From Loktanella sp. 5RATIMAR09 (lineage in GTDB: Bacteria > Pseudomonadota > Alphaproteobacteria > Rhodobacterales > Rhodobacteraceae): a stretch of 64,000 nucleotides of DNA. This document shows positions 42,508-51,882 of this stretch, one piece after another. Numbering within the stretch: the stretch's first letter is position 1; the number at the start of each line of letters is the position of its first letter. The stretch is from assembly GCF_001419985.1 (NCBI RefSeq), contig NZ_LJAL01000004.1:310001-374000 (forward strand), written 5' to 3'. The notes under the pieces are model-generated. The model had not been told where the DNA came from and searched no databases. It saw only the letters and a list, made by a program, of their open reading frames with translations. A program made the translations under genes and the position numbers.

Positions 42508-43569
42508 TCAACGTGGCGCAGCCCCGTGCAAGCCCTTGCCATGGCAAACAGGACAGTCCGCACGCGGTTTCACGGCAATGGTACGGGTTTCGGCGTAAAG
42601 CGCATCATAAATAAGCAAACGCCCCGTCAGGCCCTGCCCCGCCCCTGTGATTGCTTTGACCGCCTCAACCGCCATCATCGCCCCGATCACACCGGGTAGC
42701 GGGCCAATCACACCCGCCTCTGCACAGCTGGGCACCAAAGATGGATCAGGTGCTTTGGGAAACACACATTCATAGCAGGGTGTGCCATGGGCCGGATCAT
42801 AGACGCTGATCTGGCCTTCCCACTGGGTCAGCGCGGCCGCGATCAGCGGTTTGCCCGTCGCCACCGCGGTCCGGTTCACCAGATAGCGCGTCGCAAAATT
42901 ATCGGTACCGTCCAGCACAAGATCATAGTCGGAAAACAGGTCTTCGGCGATATCCGCCTCAAGCCTGCGGTGATAGGGGCGCACGATGACAAAAGGGTTT
43001 TGCGCGCGCATGACCTCGGCTGCGGAATGGACCTTCGGCACCCCGATATTCCGGTCAAGATGGATCACTTGCCGCTGCAGATTTGCGTTCTCGACAATAT
43101 CATCGTCAATTACGCCAATCATGCCGACACCTGCCGCCGCCAGATATTGCAGCGCGGGTGCCCCAAGCCCCCCGGCGCCTATAACCAGAACCTTCGCGTC
43201 CCGCAGGGCCTTCTGCCCCGGCCCACCCACTTCGCGTAGGATGATATGGCGCGCATAGCGGCCCAGCTCGGTCGGTGAAAAGCTCTCTGACTTTACCGGC
43301 GCAACCTCGTGCGACGTCACCCGCGACCGCAGGCGGCGCAGCAGTTTACGATACCCCCAGATGATGACACCAAAGCCGAAGAAGATCGCCCAAAGCCGCG
43401 CATCACCGCCGGTCGCCATACGCAATGGGTGCCCATCCGGCAGGATCACATGCACCAGCATGACACCCACCAGCAAAAGCGCCATCATATTCCAGCGCAC
43501 GGCATAAGGCACTTTCATGGCCCACCCGATAACCCAAAGGGTTATCGCCATTGTACCGACCATAATCAT
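42508..43569 (-). CDS. HesA/MoeB/ThiF E1-like adenylyltransferase with N-terminal membrane domain
   Basis: 353 residues. The first ~78 hold three hydrophobic stretches (about 5-18, 27-44 and 58-73). From 100 on is a full E1-like domain: [23 protein letters not shown]-binding [38 protein letters not shown] (Arg finger), [15 protein letters not shown]. Zinc ligands are Cys265/Cys268 (CYEC) and Cys339/Cys342 (CPVC), and Cys282 sits at the usual persulfide/thioester position (PSCAEAGV). It would activate MoaD, ThiS or a similar carrier by adenylation; which one is unknown. It overlaps dut by 4 nt. Confidence 0.9.
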   Translation of the reverse strand: MIMVGTMAITLWVIGWAMKVPYAVRWNMMALLLVGVMLVHVILPDGHPLRMATGGDARLWAIFFGFGVIIWGYRKLLRRLRSRVTSHEVAPVKSESFSPTELGRYARHIILREVGGPGQKALRDAKVLVIGAGGLGAPALQYLAAAGVGMIGVIDDDIVENANLQRQVIHLDRNIGVPKVHSAAEVMRAQNPFVIVRPYHRRLEADIAEDLFSDYDLVLDGTDNFATRYLVNRTAVATGKPLIAAALTQWEGQISVYDPAHGTPCYECVFPKAPDPSLVPSCAEAGVIGPLPGVIGAMMAVEAVKAITGAGQGLTGRLLIYDALYAETRTIAVKPRADCPVCHGKGLHGAAPR

Positions 43570-44021
43570 TGGCCTGTCGACCCGAATCCACCCGCGCCGC
43601 GCGCGGTTTCGTCCAGACGTGCAACAATCTCAAAGTCTGCTCGTACAACAGGAGCAACCACCATCTGCGCAATGCGCATCCCGTGGGTCACCTCGAAAGG
43701 TGCACCCCCTAAATTTACCATAATCACGCCCAACGGCCCCCGATAATCGCTATCTATCGTGCCGGGGGTATTCAGCAATGTCACCCCGTGCCTAAGCGCC
43801 AAGCCAGATCGCGGCCTGATTTGCACTTCATATCCCGCAGGGATCGCCATGTGCAGACCGATCGGCACCAAAGCCCGCGCACCAACCGCAAGCATCAAGG
43901 CCCGACAGTCCGCCAAATTTGCCCGCAGGTCCGCCCCTGCCGCCCCTGCCGTTTCATACGCGGGCAAGCCAAGGCTCTGATCCGCCCCCTCAACCCATCG
44001 AAATTGCATTATCACACTCAC
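43566..44021 (-). CDS. dut: dUTP diphosphatase
   Basis: Hydrolyses dUTP to dUMP and pyrophosphate, preventing uracil incorporation and feeding thymidylate synthesis. The 151 residues show all five motifs: [11 protein letters not shown] (1), [25 protein letters not shown] (2-3, split as PRSGLA and GTIDSDYRG), [11 protein letters not shown] (4) and the C-terminal [11 protein letters not shown] (5). It is trimeric by family. The start overlaps the coaBC stop by 4 nt, and coaBC-dut linkage is widespread in proteobacteria. Confidence 0.96.
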   Translation of the reverse strand: MSVIMQFRWVEGADQSLGLPAYETAGAAGADLRANLADCRALMLAVGARALVPIGLHMAIPAGYEVQIRPRSGLALRHGVTLLNTPGTIDSDYRGPLGVIMVNLGGAPFEVTHGMRIAQMVVAPVVRADFEIVARLDETARGAGGFGSTGQ

Positions 44022-45211
44022 GCAAGCGCCTCTGCAATCCGGCCGGCAAGCATCGCGGCAACCTCAGCTTTCGACATGCGCGGAAAGCTTTCCGCCCCTG
44101 CGTCGCTGATCAGCGTTACCGCATTCTCCGACCCACCCATGATGCCGGTTTCAGGCGATACATCATTGGCGACGATCCAGTCACATCCCTTGCGGAGACG
44201 TTTCGCTGTGGCATTGGCGGTCACGTCATCAGTTTCCGCAGCAAAACCCACCACCAGTTTTGGCCGCCCCGCGATCATCTGCGAGACGGTTGCCAAGATG
44301 TCGGGGTTTTCTGCAAAATCGAGGCGTGGCAGTCCTGCACCATCTTTCTTGATTTTGCTGTTGCCTGCATTTGCCACATGCCAATCCGCGACAGCCGCCG
44401 CAAAAACAGCCGCGTCAGCAGTGCCTGCCGCCTGCACCGCCGCCAGCATCTCTTTCGCAGTCTGGACCTTCACCGTATTCACACCCATTGGCGGCGGCAT
44501 ATCCGCAGGCCCCGTTACAAAAGTCACATCAGCGCCCAGCGCCGCAAGTGCGGCGGCAATTGCGGTGCCTTGCGCACCGGACGACCGGTTCGCGATATAG
44601 CGCACGGGATCAATCGGTTCGTGGGTCGGACCAGAGGTGACAATGATGTGCTTGCCCTTCAACGGACCATCGGCAAGTGCCGCATCAATTGCCGCAATAA
44701 TCTCGGGCACTTCGGACATCCGGCCCGGACCATATTCACCACAAGCCATACCGCCCTCATTTGGACCAACGACGCGAATACCGTCACCTTGCAAGGTTGC
44801 CAGATTGCGCTGGGTTGCGGGATGCATCCACATGCGGACATTCATTGACGGTGCGATCAACACGCGCTTGTCGGTCGCCAAAAGCAGGGTTGAGGCCAGA
44901 TCGTTCGCCAAACCGCCCGCCATTCTGGCCATCAGGTCCGCCGTCGCAGGGGCCACTACAATCAGGTCGGCGGCCCGAGACAATTCAATGTGGCCCATCT
45001 CGGCCTCATCGGTCAGATTGAACAGGTCCTGATATATTTTCGAAGCGGATAACGCCGACAGGCTCAGCGGGGTGACAAACTCGGCCCCCGCCTTGGTCAA
45101 AACAGGAGTCACTTGTGCGCCATGTTCGCGTAAGCGGCGCACCAGTTCCAACGACTTGAAGGCGGCAATGCCGCCTCCGACAATTAACAGGATATGCTTG
45201 TTTGCCAGCAT
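44018..45211 (-). CDS. coaBC: Bifunctional phosphopantothenoylcysteine synthetase/decarboxylase
   Basis: Two steps of coenzyme A synthesis: CTP-dependent coupling of cysteine to 4'-phosphopantothenate and FMN-dependent decarboxylation. 397 residues. The N-terminal CoaC flavoprotein domain begins [27 protein letters not shown], with the catalytic His/Asn area in [36 protein letters not shown] and [14 protein letters not shown]. The CoaB domain begins [30 protein letters not shown] and contains ADWHVAN and KIKKDG. The start is ATG 45211 with CGGAG upstream; an in-frame ATG at 45241 is less likely. It is 65 nt after rpoH. Confidence 0.96.
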   Translation of the reverse strand: MLANKHILLIVGGGIAAFKSLELVRRLREHGAQVTPVLTKAGAEFVTPLSLSALSASKIYQDLFNLTDEAEMGHIELSRAADLIVVAPATADLMARMAGGLANDLASTLLLATDKRVLIAPSMNVRMWMHPATQRNLATLQGDGIRVVGPNEGGMACGEYGPGRMSEVPEIIAAIDAALADGPLKGKHIIVTSGPTHEPIDPVRYIANRSSGAQGTAIAAALAALGADVTFVTGPADMPPPMGVNTVKVQTAKEMLAAVQAAGTADAAVFAAAVADWHVANAGNSKIKKDGAGLPRLDFAENPDILATVSQMIAGRPKLVVGFAAETDDVTANATAKRLRKGCDWIVANDVSPETGIMGGSENAVTLISDAGAESFPRMSKAEVAAMLAGRIAEALA

Positions 45212-45276
45212 CAGAGTGCTCCGGTCAGGGTCGTCCGACACTAGGTCAAATCAGACCGGAAACACAATGTCCGCAA

Positions 45277-46155
45277 TCAGGCAAAAAATGCGTGCACCTC
45301 TGAACTTTGCGATTCAAGGCTCTTGCGCATCTTGCCAAAGGCAGCCGCCTCAAGCTGACGCACACGCTCTTTCGACAGCCCAAGCTCGGTTCCGAGGCTT
45401 TCGAGCGTACGCGGCTCGTCACGCAGTTTGCGCTCCCGTACGATGAACTGTTCACGATCATTCAGACCGGAAAGCGCGGTCAGCAACCACTGGCGCAGGG
45501 TCTCGTTATCATGCGTGTTCTCGACCTTCTCGGCGGCCTGCATGCCATCATCCTCGAGTGCATCAATCCACTCGCGGCCTTCGTCATCAACAGATTGGGT
45601 GGCGTTCAGCGAAAAATCCGAGCCGGACAAGCGCCCTTCCATCATCTCAACGTCATGCAACGGTACCCCGACCTCGATCGCAATCAATTCGCGCATTTCG
45701 TGGCGATCCAGTTCGCGGCCCTCGGCCGCCGCCTCACGCTCGAGCCGCGCCTGAACGCGGCGCATGTTGAAAAACAGCGATTTCTGGGAAGAGGTCGAGC
45801 CGGTCCGCACCATCGACCAGTTGCGCATCACATAATCCTGGATCGACGCTTTGATCCACCATACGGCATAGGTCGAAAACCGCACGCCGCGATCAGGGTC
45901 GAACTTGTCAGCGGCCTTCATCAGGCCAACCGAGGCCTCTTGGATCAGGTCGTTCATTGGTGCGCCGTAGCGCTTGAACTTGGACGCCATCGAAATGGCC
46001 AAACGCATGTAAGCCGTAATAAGCCGGTGCAGCGCCTGTTCGTCGCGCTGGTCACGCCACGCATAAGCCAAGGCCAATTCGGTCTCAGCGTCAAGCAACT
46101 CTGCTTTCATCGCTGTCCGAGACAAAGTTTGATCAGAAAAACCGGTCACGCCCAT
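45277..46155 (-). CDS. rpoH: Heat-shock/oxidative-stress sigma factor (RpoH, RpoHII-like)
   Basis: 292-residue sigma-32 family factor. Region 2 is AYMRLAISMASKFKRYGAPMNDLIQEASVGLMKAADKFDPDRGVRFSTYAVWWIKASIQDYVMRNWSMV (given here as one visible block in several motifs), and the RpoH box appears as SQKSLFFNMRRVQARLE. Region 4 ends with RTLESLGTELGLSKERVRQLEAAAFGKMRK. The SLFFNMRR box and the DRHEMRELIAIEVGVPLHDVEMMEGRLSGSDFSLNA segment look closer to the RpoHII of Rhodobacter, which answers to photooxidative stress, than to RpoHI; this is from memory. It is divergent from cobU. Confidence 0.9.
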   Translation of the reverse strand: MGVTGFSDQTLSRTAMKAELLDAETELALAYAWRDQRDEQALHRLITAYMRLAISMASKFKRYGAPMNDLIQEASVGLMKAADKFDPDRGVRFSTYAVWWIKASIQDYVMRNWSMVRTGSTSSQKSLFFNMRRVQARLEREAAAEGRELDRHEMRELIAIEVGVPLHDVEMMEGRLSGSDFSLNATQSVDDEGREWIDALEDDGMQAAEKVENTHDNETLRQWLLTALSGLNDREQFIVRERKLRDEPRTLESLGTELGLSKERVRQLEAAAFGKMRKSLESQSSEVHAFFA

Positions 46156-46249
46156 TGTAATTCTCCCACGTCGCAGTCTGTTGCATTAACTTCTTTGTTT
46201 GAACTAGTTACGAAGGCGTTTCCAAAATGGATCAAAAAAAGTGAACAGA

Positions 46250-46774
46250 ATGCCCTTGCCAAAACTTTCACTTGTTCTGGGCGGCGCCGCCTCTGGCAAA
46301 TCCGCATTCGCGGAAAACCTTGTGCTGCAAAGCGGGAATGCGCCCGTTTATATGGCAACCGCACAGGTGTTTGACGATGAAATGGCCGCAAAGGTCGCGC
46401 GGCATCGTGACATGCGGGGTGCAGGCTGGACAACAATCGAAGAACCTTTGAATCTTGCCCCCGCTTTGGCGGCAATCACACCGCGACAGACCGTCTTGAT
46501 CGACTGCGCCACACTCTGGCTGACCAACGTGATTCTGGGCGAACACAACGTGGACGAATACACCGACGCGCTCCTTTCGATGATCGCCGCCTGTGAGGGC
46601 CCTGTCGTCGTCGTCTCGAACGAAGTCGGCCAAGGCATCGTGCCTGACAACGCCTTGTCGCGCAAATTTCGCAACGCCCAAGGCGCACTCAACCAGCGGA
46701 TCGCGGCAGAGGCCGGTCTGGTTGTTGCCGTCATGGCCGGCCTGCCACTGGCTCTCAAGGGAACCCTTCCGTGA
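46250..46774 (+). CDS. cobU: Adenosylcobinamide kinase / adenosylcobinamide-phosphate guanylyltransferase
   Basis: Bifunctional enzyme of the cobalamin nucleotide-loop pathway that phosphorylates adenosylcobinamide and adds GMP. The 174 residues start LPKLSLVLGGAASGKSAFAENLV (P-loop GGAASGKS) and include ATAQVFDDEMAAKVARHRDMRGAGWTTIEEPLNL (the His that carries GMP is in KVARHR), DCATLWLTNVILGE and VVVSNEVGQGIVPDN. I use ATG 46250; GTG 46241 is an equally SD-less alternative. The downstream phosphatase overlaps by 4 nt, matching a cobU-cobC-like pair. Confidence 0.94.
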   Translation: MPLPKLSLVLGGAASGKSAFAENLVLQSGNAPVYMATAQVFDDEMAAKVARHRDMRGAGWTTIEEPLNLAPALAAITPRQTVLIDCATLWLTNVILGEHNVDEYTDALLSMIAACEGPVVVVSNEVGQGIVPDNALSRKFRNAQGALNQRIAAEAGLVVAVMAGLPLALKGTLP

Positions 46775-47340
46775 CGCGGCTCTGGCTGGTCCGGCACGGG
46801 CCGACACATGCCAAAGCGATGGTCGGCTGGACAGACCTGCCCGCTGATCTGTCCGACACCGCAGCCATCGGCCGCCTGCGCACCTTTCTGCCCGACGCCC
46901 CTGTTGTGTCCTCTGACCTCAGCCGCGCGATTGCCACCGCAGATGCACTGGCCCCCAAAGTGCGCCTGCCACACGCACCCGATCTGCGCGAAATCAACTT
47001 TGGTGACTGGGAAATGCGCAATTTCGCTGACGTCGAAGCCGAAGACCCACGCAGAATCCGCGCCTACTGGGAAACCCCCGGCACCATCGCCCCGCCCAAC
47101 GGCGAAAGCTGGAACGCGGTCCGCGCGCGCGTCGATCGCGCGATTGACGAGTACCTCGGCGCGGGTCACCCCGATTTGATTGTTGTCGCCCATTTTGGCG
47201 TTATCCTGACCCAACTCCAACGCGCATTGGGCATCACCGCCTTTGAGGCCTTTGGGCACAAGATCGACAACTTGTCGGTCACAGCATTGTCCTGCACGGC
47301 AACGGGTTGGAGCGCCGACCACATCAATCACAAACCGTGA
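46771..47340 (+). CDS. Histidine phosphatase family protein, likely alpha-ribazole phosphatase (CobC-like)
   Basis: 189-residue phosphoglycerate-mutase-fold phosphatase. LWLVRHGPTHAKAM gives the catalytic RHG, VSSDLSRAIATA the second Arg region, REINFGDWEMRNFADVE the acidic motif with catalytic Glu, and LIVVAHFGVILTQL the second His. The start is GTG 46771, overlapping the cobU TGA (GTGA). Pairing with cobU supports dephosphorylation of alpha-ribazole phosphate in cobalamin assembly, but the fold alone does not prove it. Confidence 0.88.
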   Translation: MTRLWLVRHGPTHAKAMVGWTDLPADLSDTAAIGRLRTFLPDAPVVSSDLSRAIATADALAPKVRLPHAPDLREINFGDWEMRNFADVEAEDPRRIRAYWETPGTIAPPNGESWNAVRARVDRAIDEYLGAGHPDLIVVAHFGVILTQLQRALGITAFEAFGHKIDNLSVTALSCTATGWSADHINHKP

Positions 47341-47399
47341 TGCAGGACGTCACAGAATACTGATCGCCGGAACGCACCCCATGCTGCTAGAAATCCAGC

Positions 47400-48089
47400 A
47401 TGACATATGAACTGTACATCGGTGATCGCACCTTCAGTAGCTGGTCCTTGCGGGGCTGGCTGATGCTGGAAAAATTCGGGCTGCCCTATCGGGCGCATAT
47501 GGTCGGGCTTTATGCTGGCACGATGCAGAGGGATCTGGCGCATCTCGCCCCTGCCCGCACCGTGCCCGTGCTGCAAACCGCCGAAGGACATGTGGTTACC
47601 GACAGCATGGCGATGGCCGAAACGCTTGCCGAGAACCACCCCGAACGCGCGCTTTACCCCCGCGATCCCGCTGCCCGCGCTTTCGCCCGTTCAATGACCG
47701 CAGAAATGCACAGTGGCTTTGGCGCATTGCGCAACGCCTGCCCGATGATGCTCGGCTTTGTCTGGGAGGGATTCGTGCCATCCGACGCTGTCAAGGCAGA
47801 CCTGCGCCGCATCGAAGACCTGTGGTCACTTGCCCGCGCGCGGCACGGACAGAACGGACCATGGCTCTTTGGCGACTATTCCTTGGCCGATGTGTTTTAT
47901 GCGCCTGTTGCCATGCGGATCACTGCCTATGATTTACCCGTGAGCGATCAGTCCCGCGCCTATGTCGCCGCCCATCTGTCCGACCCGGCCTTTCTGGCAT
48001 GGCGGCATCAAGCGCTGAAGGAAACGCACAGCCCATTCCCCTATGCCTTGCCGCTTGCACAAAAGCCTTGGCCCGATGAGGCACATTAA
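47400..48089 (+). CDS. Glutathione S-transferase family protein
   Basis: 229 residues. The N-terminal thioredoxin-fold domain is YELYIGDRTFSSWSLRGWLMLEKFGLPYRAHMV, with SSWS at the position of the catalytic Ser/Cys, and LAPARTVPVLQTAEGHVVTDSMAMAETLAE supplies the cis-Pro and the glutathione-contacting Asp-Ser. The C-terminal helical domain includes WLFGDYSLADVFYAPVAMRI. It fits the zeta/beta-like bacterial GSTs, whose substrates vary. It may be a monocistronic gene between the cob pair and comM. Confidence 0.92.
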   Translation: MTYELYIGDRTFSSWSLRGWLMLEKFGLPYRAHMVGLYAGTMQRDLAHLAPARTVPVLQTAEGHVVTDSMAMAETLAENHPERALYPRDPAARAFARSMTAEMHSGFGALRNACPMMLGFVWEGFVPSDAVKADLRRIEDLWSLARARHGQNGPWLFGDYSLADVFYAPVAMRITAYDLPVSDQSRAYVAAHLSDPAFLAWRHQALKETHSPFPYALPLAQKPWPDEAH

Positions 48090-48141
48090 CCTTTCTTAAA
48101 GACCCACGCCGTACCCGTTAACCATAAACGGGGAAAACGCC

Positions 48142-49656
48142 ATGGTCGCTTTGGCCTATACAGTTGCATTCGAAGGGATCGAGGCGCGCCTGGTCGAGGT
48201 GCAATGCGCCGTGACACCCGGCATTCCGGCCTTCGCCATCGTGGGTTTGCCCGACAAAGCCGTTTCGGAGGCGCGCGAAAGGGTCCGCGCGGCGCTCAGC
48301 GCAATGGCCATCGCCCTGCCGTCCAAAAGAATCACCGTCAATCTGTCCCCTGCCGATTTGCCCAAAGAGGGGTCCCACTTCGATCTGCCAATCGCGCTGG
48401 CCCTGCTCGCCGCTCTCGAAATCGTTCCACAGGATGTCGCGTCCCAGACGGTCGCTTTGGGCGAATTGTCCCTCGACGGGACATTGGTGCCTGTGGCCGG
48501 CGCCCTGCCCGCTGCCATGGCCGCCGCCGAAGGCGAGCGCACCCTGCTTTGCCCCCGGGCCTGCGGAGCAGAGGCGGCTTGGGTCGGCTCGGTGAACGTG
48601 ATCGCCCCCCGCACTCTGGCCGAAATGGTGCGACACTTCACAGGGCAGACCGTGCTGCAACCATCACAGCCGGGCGAGGTTCTGGCCCGGACCGGTGCAC
48701 GCGACCTGTCAGAAGTCAAAGGACAGGAACGCGCCAAACGCGCGCTTGAGATCGCCGCCGCCGGGCGGCATCACCTGCTTTTGGTGGGCTCTCCCGGTTC
48801 CGGCAAATCCATGCTCGCCGCCCGCATACCCGGCATATTGCCGCAATTGTCGCCTGCCGAAGCGCTTGAAACCTCGATGATCCACTCTCTTTCGGGGCTT
48901 CTGGACGAAGGCGGGATCAACCGCGAACGCCCCTTTCGGGAACCCCACCACACGGCGTCGATGGCGGCCATCGTCGGTGGTGGCCGCAGCGCCAAACCCG
49001 GTGAAATTAGCCTCGCGCACAACGGGGTATTGTTCATGGATGAATTTCCCGAATTTCCGCGCACCGTGCTTGAGACGCTGCGCCAGCCGATTGAAACCGG
49101 CGAAGTGGTCGTGGCCCGCGCAAATGCCCATGTCCGCTATCCCTGCCGTTTCATGCTGGTCGCGGCCGCCAACCCCTGCAAATGCGGCTACCTCGCCGAC
49201 CCGGCCCGCGCCTGCACCCGCGCACCGATCTGCGGCGAGGATTATCTGGGGCGCATTTCAGGCCCGCTCATGGACCGGTTTGATTTACGGGTAGAAGTCC
49301 CTGCCGTCGCCTTTAGCGATCTCGACCTCCCCGAAACCGGCGAAAGCTCGGCCGATGTTGCCCGCCGCGTGCGCAAAGCCCGCGAAATCCAAACAGCACG
49401 GTTTGCGGGGCATGGCACCGCGCGGGTCAACGCCGACGCCGAAGGCCATCTGCTCGACGAAATTGCAACGCCTGACGCGGAAGGACGCGCACTCTTGCTC
49501 AAAATCGCGGAACGGTTTGGGCTTTCGGCACGTGGGTATCACCGCGTCTTGCGGGTGGCGCGGACAATCGCGGATCTGGACGGTGAAACAGATGTTCACA
49601 GACCTCACGTGGCAGAAGCCGTCAGCTACCGGTTGGCGATGACCAAAGAGGTCTGA
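48142..49656 (+). CDS. comM: YifB/ComM-family Mg-chelatase-like AAA+ ATPase
   Basis: 504-residue protein with the standard YifB layout. The N-terminal Lon-like (ChlI) domain is YTVAFEGIEARLVEVQCAVTPGIPAFAIVGLPDKAVSEARERV. The AAA+ domain has Walker A LLVGSPGSGKSML, Walker B GVLFMDEFPEF and a zinc-like Cys cluster in NPCKCGYLADPARACTRAPICG. The C-terminal Mg-chelatase domain is RGYHRVLRVARTIADLDG. In Vibrio and Haemophilus ComM is a DnaB-like helicase that extends branches during natural transformation; the gene is also common in non-competent bacteria. Its last 31 nt overlap the convergent hydrolase gene. Confidence 0.94.
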   Translation: MVALAYTVAFEGIEARLVEVQCAVTPGIPAFAIVGLPDKAVSEARERVRAALSAMAIALPSKRITVNLSPADLPKEGSHFDLPIALALLAALEIVPQDVASQTVALGELSLDGTLVPVAGALPAAMAAAEGERTLLCPRACGAEAAWVGSVNVIAPRTLAEMVRHFTGQTVLQPSQPGEVLARTGARDLSEVKGQERAKRALEIAAAGRHHLLLVGSPGSGKSMLAARIPGILPQLSPAEALETSMIHSLSGLLDEGGINRERPFREPHHTASMAAIVGGGRSAKPGEISLAHNGVLFMDEFPEFPRTVLETLRQPIETGEVVVARANAHVRYPCRFMLVAAANPCKCGYLADPARACTRAPICGEDYLGRISGPLMDRFDLRVEVPAVAFSDLDLPETGESSADVARRVRKAREIQTARFAGHGTARVNADAEGHLLDEIATPDAEGRALLLKIAERFGLSARGYHRVLRVARTIADLDGETDVHRPHVAEAVSYRLAMTKEV

Positions 49657-50513
49657 ACAAAGCTGGCCACGTCGCGCAATGCCACCCGCGCCTGCGGCAC
49701 AAAGCGGGCGAAAAACACCAAAACATGCGGGGCGCGCGGCAGGACTTGCAACTGCGCGGCAGGCCCCAGCTTTTCGGCCATCCGATGCGCATCGTCAAAG
49801 AGTGCCTCATCGCCACCAACCTGGATAAGTACTGGCGGTGGTTGATCGAAAACAGCAAACAGGGGTGATGCACGCGGGTCTTTCGGATCCCCGCTGGCAA
49901 GGTAGCGTGCTACCACCTCAGGCATCCGCGCAACGGGCAACAGGACCTCCGGCGCTTCGTGCAGGCTTTGACCCGAAAGCGTCAGATCGACCCAAGGTGA
50001 GAAAGCGAAAGCCGCTGCAGGGCGTTGACCCGTTGCACAAAGATAGGCCAAAAGCGCCAGCATCAGACCACCGCCCGCGCTGTCACCGCCCAAAACGATA
50101 TCGCCGGGGCGATAGCCTTTGGCCAGCAGCGCCTTCCATATCGCAACAGCATCTTCAAAGGCAGCAGGAAAGGGCGCCACCTGTAGCAACCGATAGTCGG
50201 GCGCACAAACGCGCAATCCCGTGACCTTGGATAAACGGCCCAACAGACCGCGATAGGCCTGACCACTCCCGACAAAATAGGCACCACCATGCAGATAGAA
50301 GATCACTTTGCGCGGTGCAGGCCGCCCTACACTGATCCAATGCAGGCGCAACCCGCAGATGTCTTCGGTCAGGTGACACAGGAACGGCGGTGGCGGGCAG
50401 GCCAAGGGTCCTAGCCGTTCAAATTTCCGCGCCTCTCGCTCAGGATTGTTGGCACGGCCCAACAAAGGTTTGACACCATAGCGCAGTACAAGGTTCAAAA
50501 GCGCAAGGCGCAC
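49626..50513 (-). CDS. Alpha/beta hydrolase (hormone-sensitive-lipase family)
   Basis: 295-residue esterase of the HSL group. The oxyanion-hole motif is FYLHGGAYFVGSGQ, the nucleophile LGGDSAGGGLM (Ser of GDSAG), with the acid in QVGGDEALFDDA and the His in PRAPHVLVFF. No signal peptide. The start is GTG 50513, two nucleotides after the gshB TGA; an upstream ATG at 50576 would overlap gshB by 62 nt. Substrate unknown, probably a short acyl ester. Its 3' end overlaps comM convergently. Confidence 0.9.
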   Translation of the reverse strand: MRLALLNLVLRYGVKPLLGRANNPEREARKFERLGPLACPPPPFLCHLTEDICGLRLHWISVGRPAPRKVIFYLHGGAYFVGSGQAYRGLLGRLSKVTGLRVCAPDYRLLQVAPFPAAFEDAVAIWKALLAKGYRPGDIVLGGDSAGGGLMLALLAYLCATGQRPAAAFAFSPWVDLTLSGQSLHEAPEVLLPVARMPEVVARYLASGDPKDPRASPLFAVFDQPPPVLIQVGGDEALFDDAHRMAEKLGPAAQLQVLPRAPHVLVFFARFVPQARVALRDVASFVQTSLVIANR

Positions 50514-50514
50514 G

Positions 50515-51459
50515 TCAGCCCGCCTTGCGTGCCTCGATCGCCTGCCAGATCTTTTCGGCGATGTTGACACCGTCAAAACGCTCCAACTCCTGAATCCCAG
50601 TGGGCGATGTCACGTTGATCTCGGTCAGCCATTGTCCGATCACGTCGATACCAACGAAAATCTGGCCCTTCTCGCGCAAAAGCGGCCCGATCCGCGCGCA
50701 AATCTCGCGGTCGCGGTCGGTCAAATCCACTTTCTCGGGCCGCCCGCCCACATGCATGTTCGAGCGCGTTTCGCCTGCGGCAGGCACACGGTTGATTGCG
50801 CCAACCGGTTCGCCATCGACAAGGATCACACGCTTGTCGCCCTTGGACACATCCGGCAGAAACTGCTGCATGATCAGCGGTTCACGGTTGATGCCGGAAA
50901 ACAGCTCGTGCAAGGACGCAAGGTTACTGTCGCCACCCTTCATCTTGAACACGCCCGCACCTCCGTTGCCATAAAGTGGCTTCAGAATCACATCGCCATA
51001 TTGCGCACGGAACGTTTTCAGCGTCTCAAGATCGCGCGCAATCATCGTCGGTGGCGTCAGATCCGGGAAATTCAGCACCAGAAGTTTTTCCGGATAGTTG
51101 CGCACCCAGAAAGGATCGTTCACAACCAGTGTCTCAGGGTGGATCATGTCCAGAATGTGGGTTGTGGTAATATAGCTCATGTCAAATGGCGGGTCCTGGC
51201 GCAGCCAGACAACATCGAATTCCGACAGATCGACATATTGCTCGTCGCCGAGCGTAAAGTGATCGCCTTTGACGCGTTGCACCTCGAGCGGCCAGCCCTT
51301 TGCCATCACGCGGCCCTGATCATACGCGAGCTTGTCCGGCGTATAATAGAACAGGCTATGTCCCCGCGCCTGCGCTTCTTCGGCAATGCGGAACGTGCTG
51401 TCGGCATCAATATTGATCGGCCCAATCGGGTCCATCTGGAAAGCGATTTTAAGCGTCAT
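50515..51459 (-). CDS. gshB: Glutathione synthetase
   Basis: ATP-grasp ligase that joins gamma-glutamylcysteine and glycine. The 314 residues show the N-terminal [53 protein letters not shown]-grasp elements [18 protein letters not shown] and [36 protein letters not shown], and the C-terminal [25 protein letters not shown] (metal-binding Glu/Asn). The ATG at 51459 matches the family start. It lies in the yraN-gshB tail of the reverse operon starting at rsmI. Confidence 0.97.
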   Translation of the reverse strand: MTLKIAFQMDPIGPINIDADSTFRIAEEAQARGHSLFYYTPDKLAYDQGRVMAKGWPLEVQRVKGDHFTLGDEQYVDLSEFDVVWLRQDPPFDMSYITTTHILDMIHPETLVVNDPFWVRNYPEKLLVLNFPDLTPPTMIARDLETLKTFRAQYGDVILKPLYGNGGAGVFKMKGGDSNLASLHELFSGINREPLIMQQFLPDVSKGDKRVILVDGEPVGAINRVPAAGETRSNMHVGGRPEKVDLTDRDREICARIGPLLREKGQIFVGIDVIGQWLTEINVTSPTGIQELERFDGVNIAEKIWQAIEARKAG

Positions 51460-51525
51460 GGCGGACCTCTTGCGTTATCAAGCTGGCGTGTTGATGGCCC
51501 AGCCTGCGCGCAGGTGCAATGGGCG

Positions 51526-51882
51526 TCAGAATTCCATAAAGGCGTTTTCAATCACTTTGAGGGCACCAAACCCGTTCACAACAGCCAGATCAAACCGCAC
51601 ATCGGTTAACTGTCCGCGCGGTTCATTGGCCAGAAATTCGCCAGCGCTGGCTACAATCCGCGCCATTTGGCGTTGCCCCAGCCGCGCCGCGGCCGTCGCA
51701 AAGGTCTTGCTTTTCTTTACCTCGATGAAGACTACCGTGTCACCGTCGCGTGTGATGAGGTCAATTTCACCGGCTTTCCCGCGCCACCGCCGCGCAGCAA
51801 TCGCATGATGTCGTTTGGTATAGTCATTGGCGACAATCTCCTCCGCCGCTAAACCTGCGTGATATCCAACAGAACCGGTCAT
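51526..51882 (-). CDS. YraN family (UPF0102) nuclease-fold protein
   Basis: 118-residue protein with the PD-(D/E)xK-like core: VANDYTKRHHAIAARRWRGKAGEIDLITRDGDTVVFIEVKKSKTFA, with E (AGEIDLI), D and E-V-K in order. RLGQRQMARIVASAGEFL follows. Function is unresolved; the family is found next to rsmI in very many bacteria. Its start overlaps the rsmI stop by 4 nt, confirming co-translation here. Confidence 0.93.
   Translation of the reverse strand: MTGSVGYHAGLAAEEIVANDYTKRHHAIAARRWRGKAGEIDLITRDGDTVVFIEVKKSKTFATAAARLGQRQMARIVASAGEFLANEPRGQLTDVRFDLAVVNGFGALKVIENAFMEF

Noticed and set aside
46241-46249. GTG at 46241 as cobU start
   Set aside because: Neither start has a Shine-Dalgarno; ATG 46250 aligns with the usual MLPKLTLVLGG-like beginning, so it was preferred.
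48142-49656. Mg-chelatase subunit for chlorophyll synthesis
   Set aside because: Domain order Lon-like, AAA+, C-terminal chelatase helical domain is that of YifB/ComM, not BchI, and no bch genes are near.
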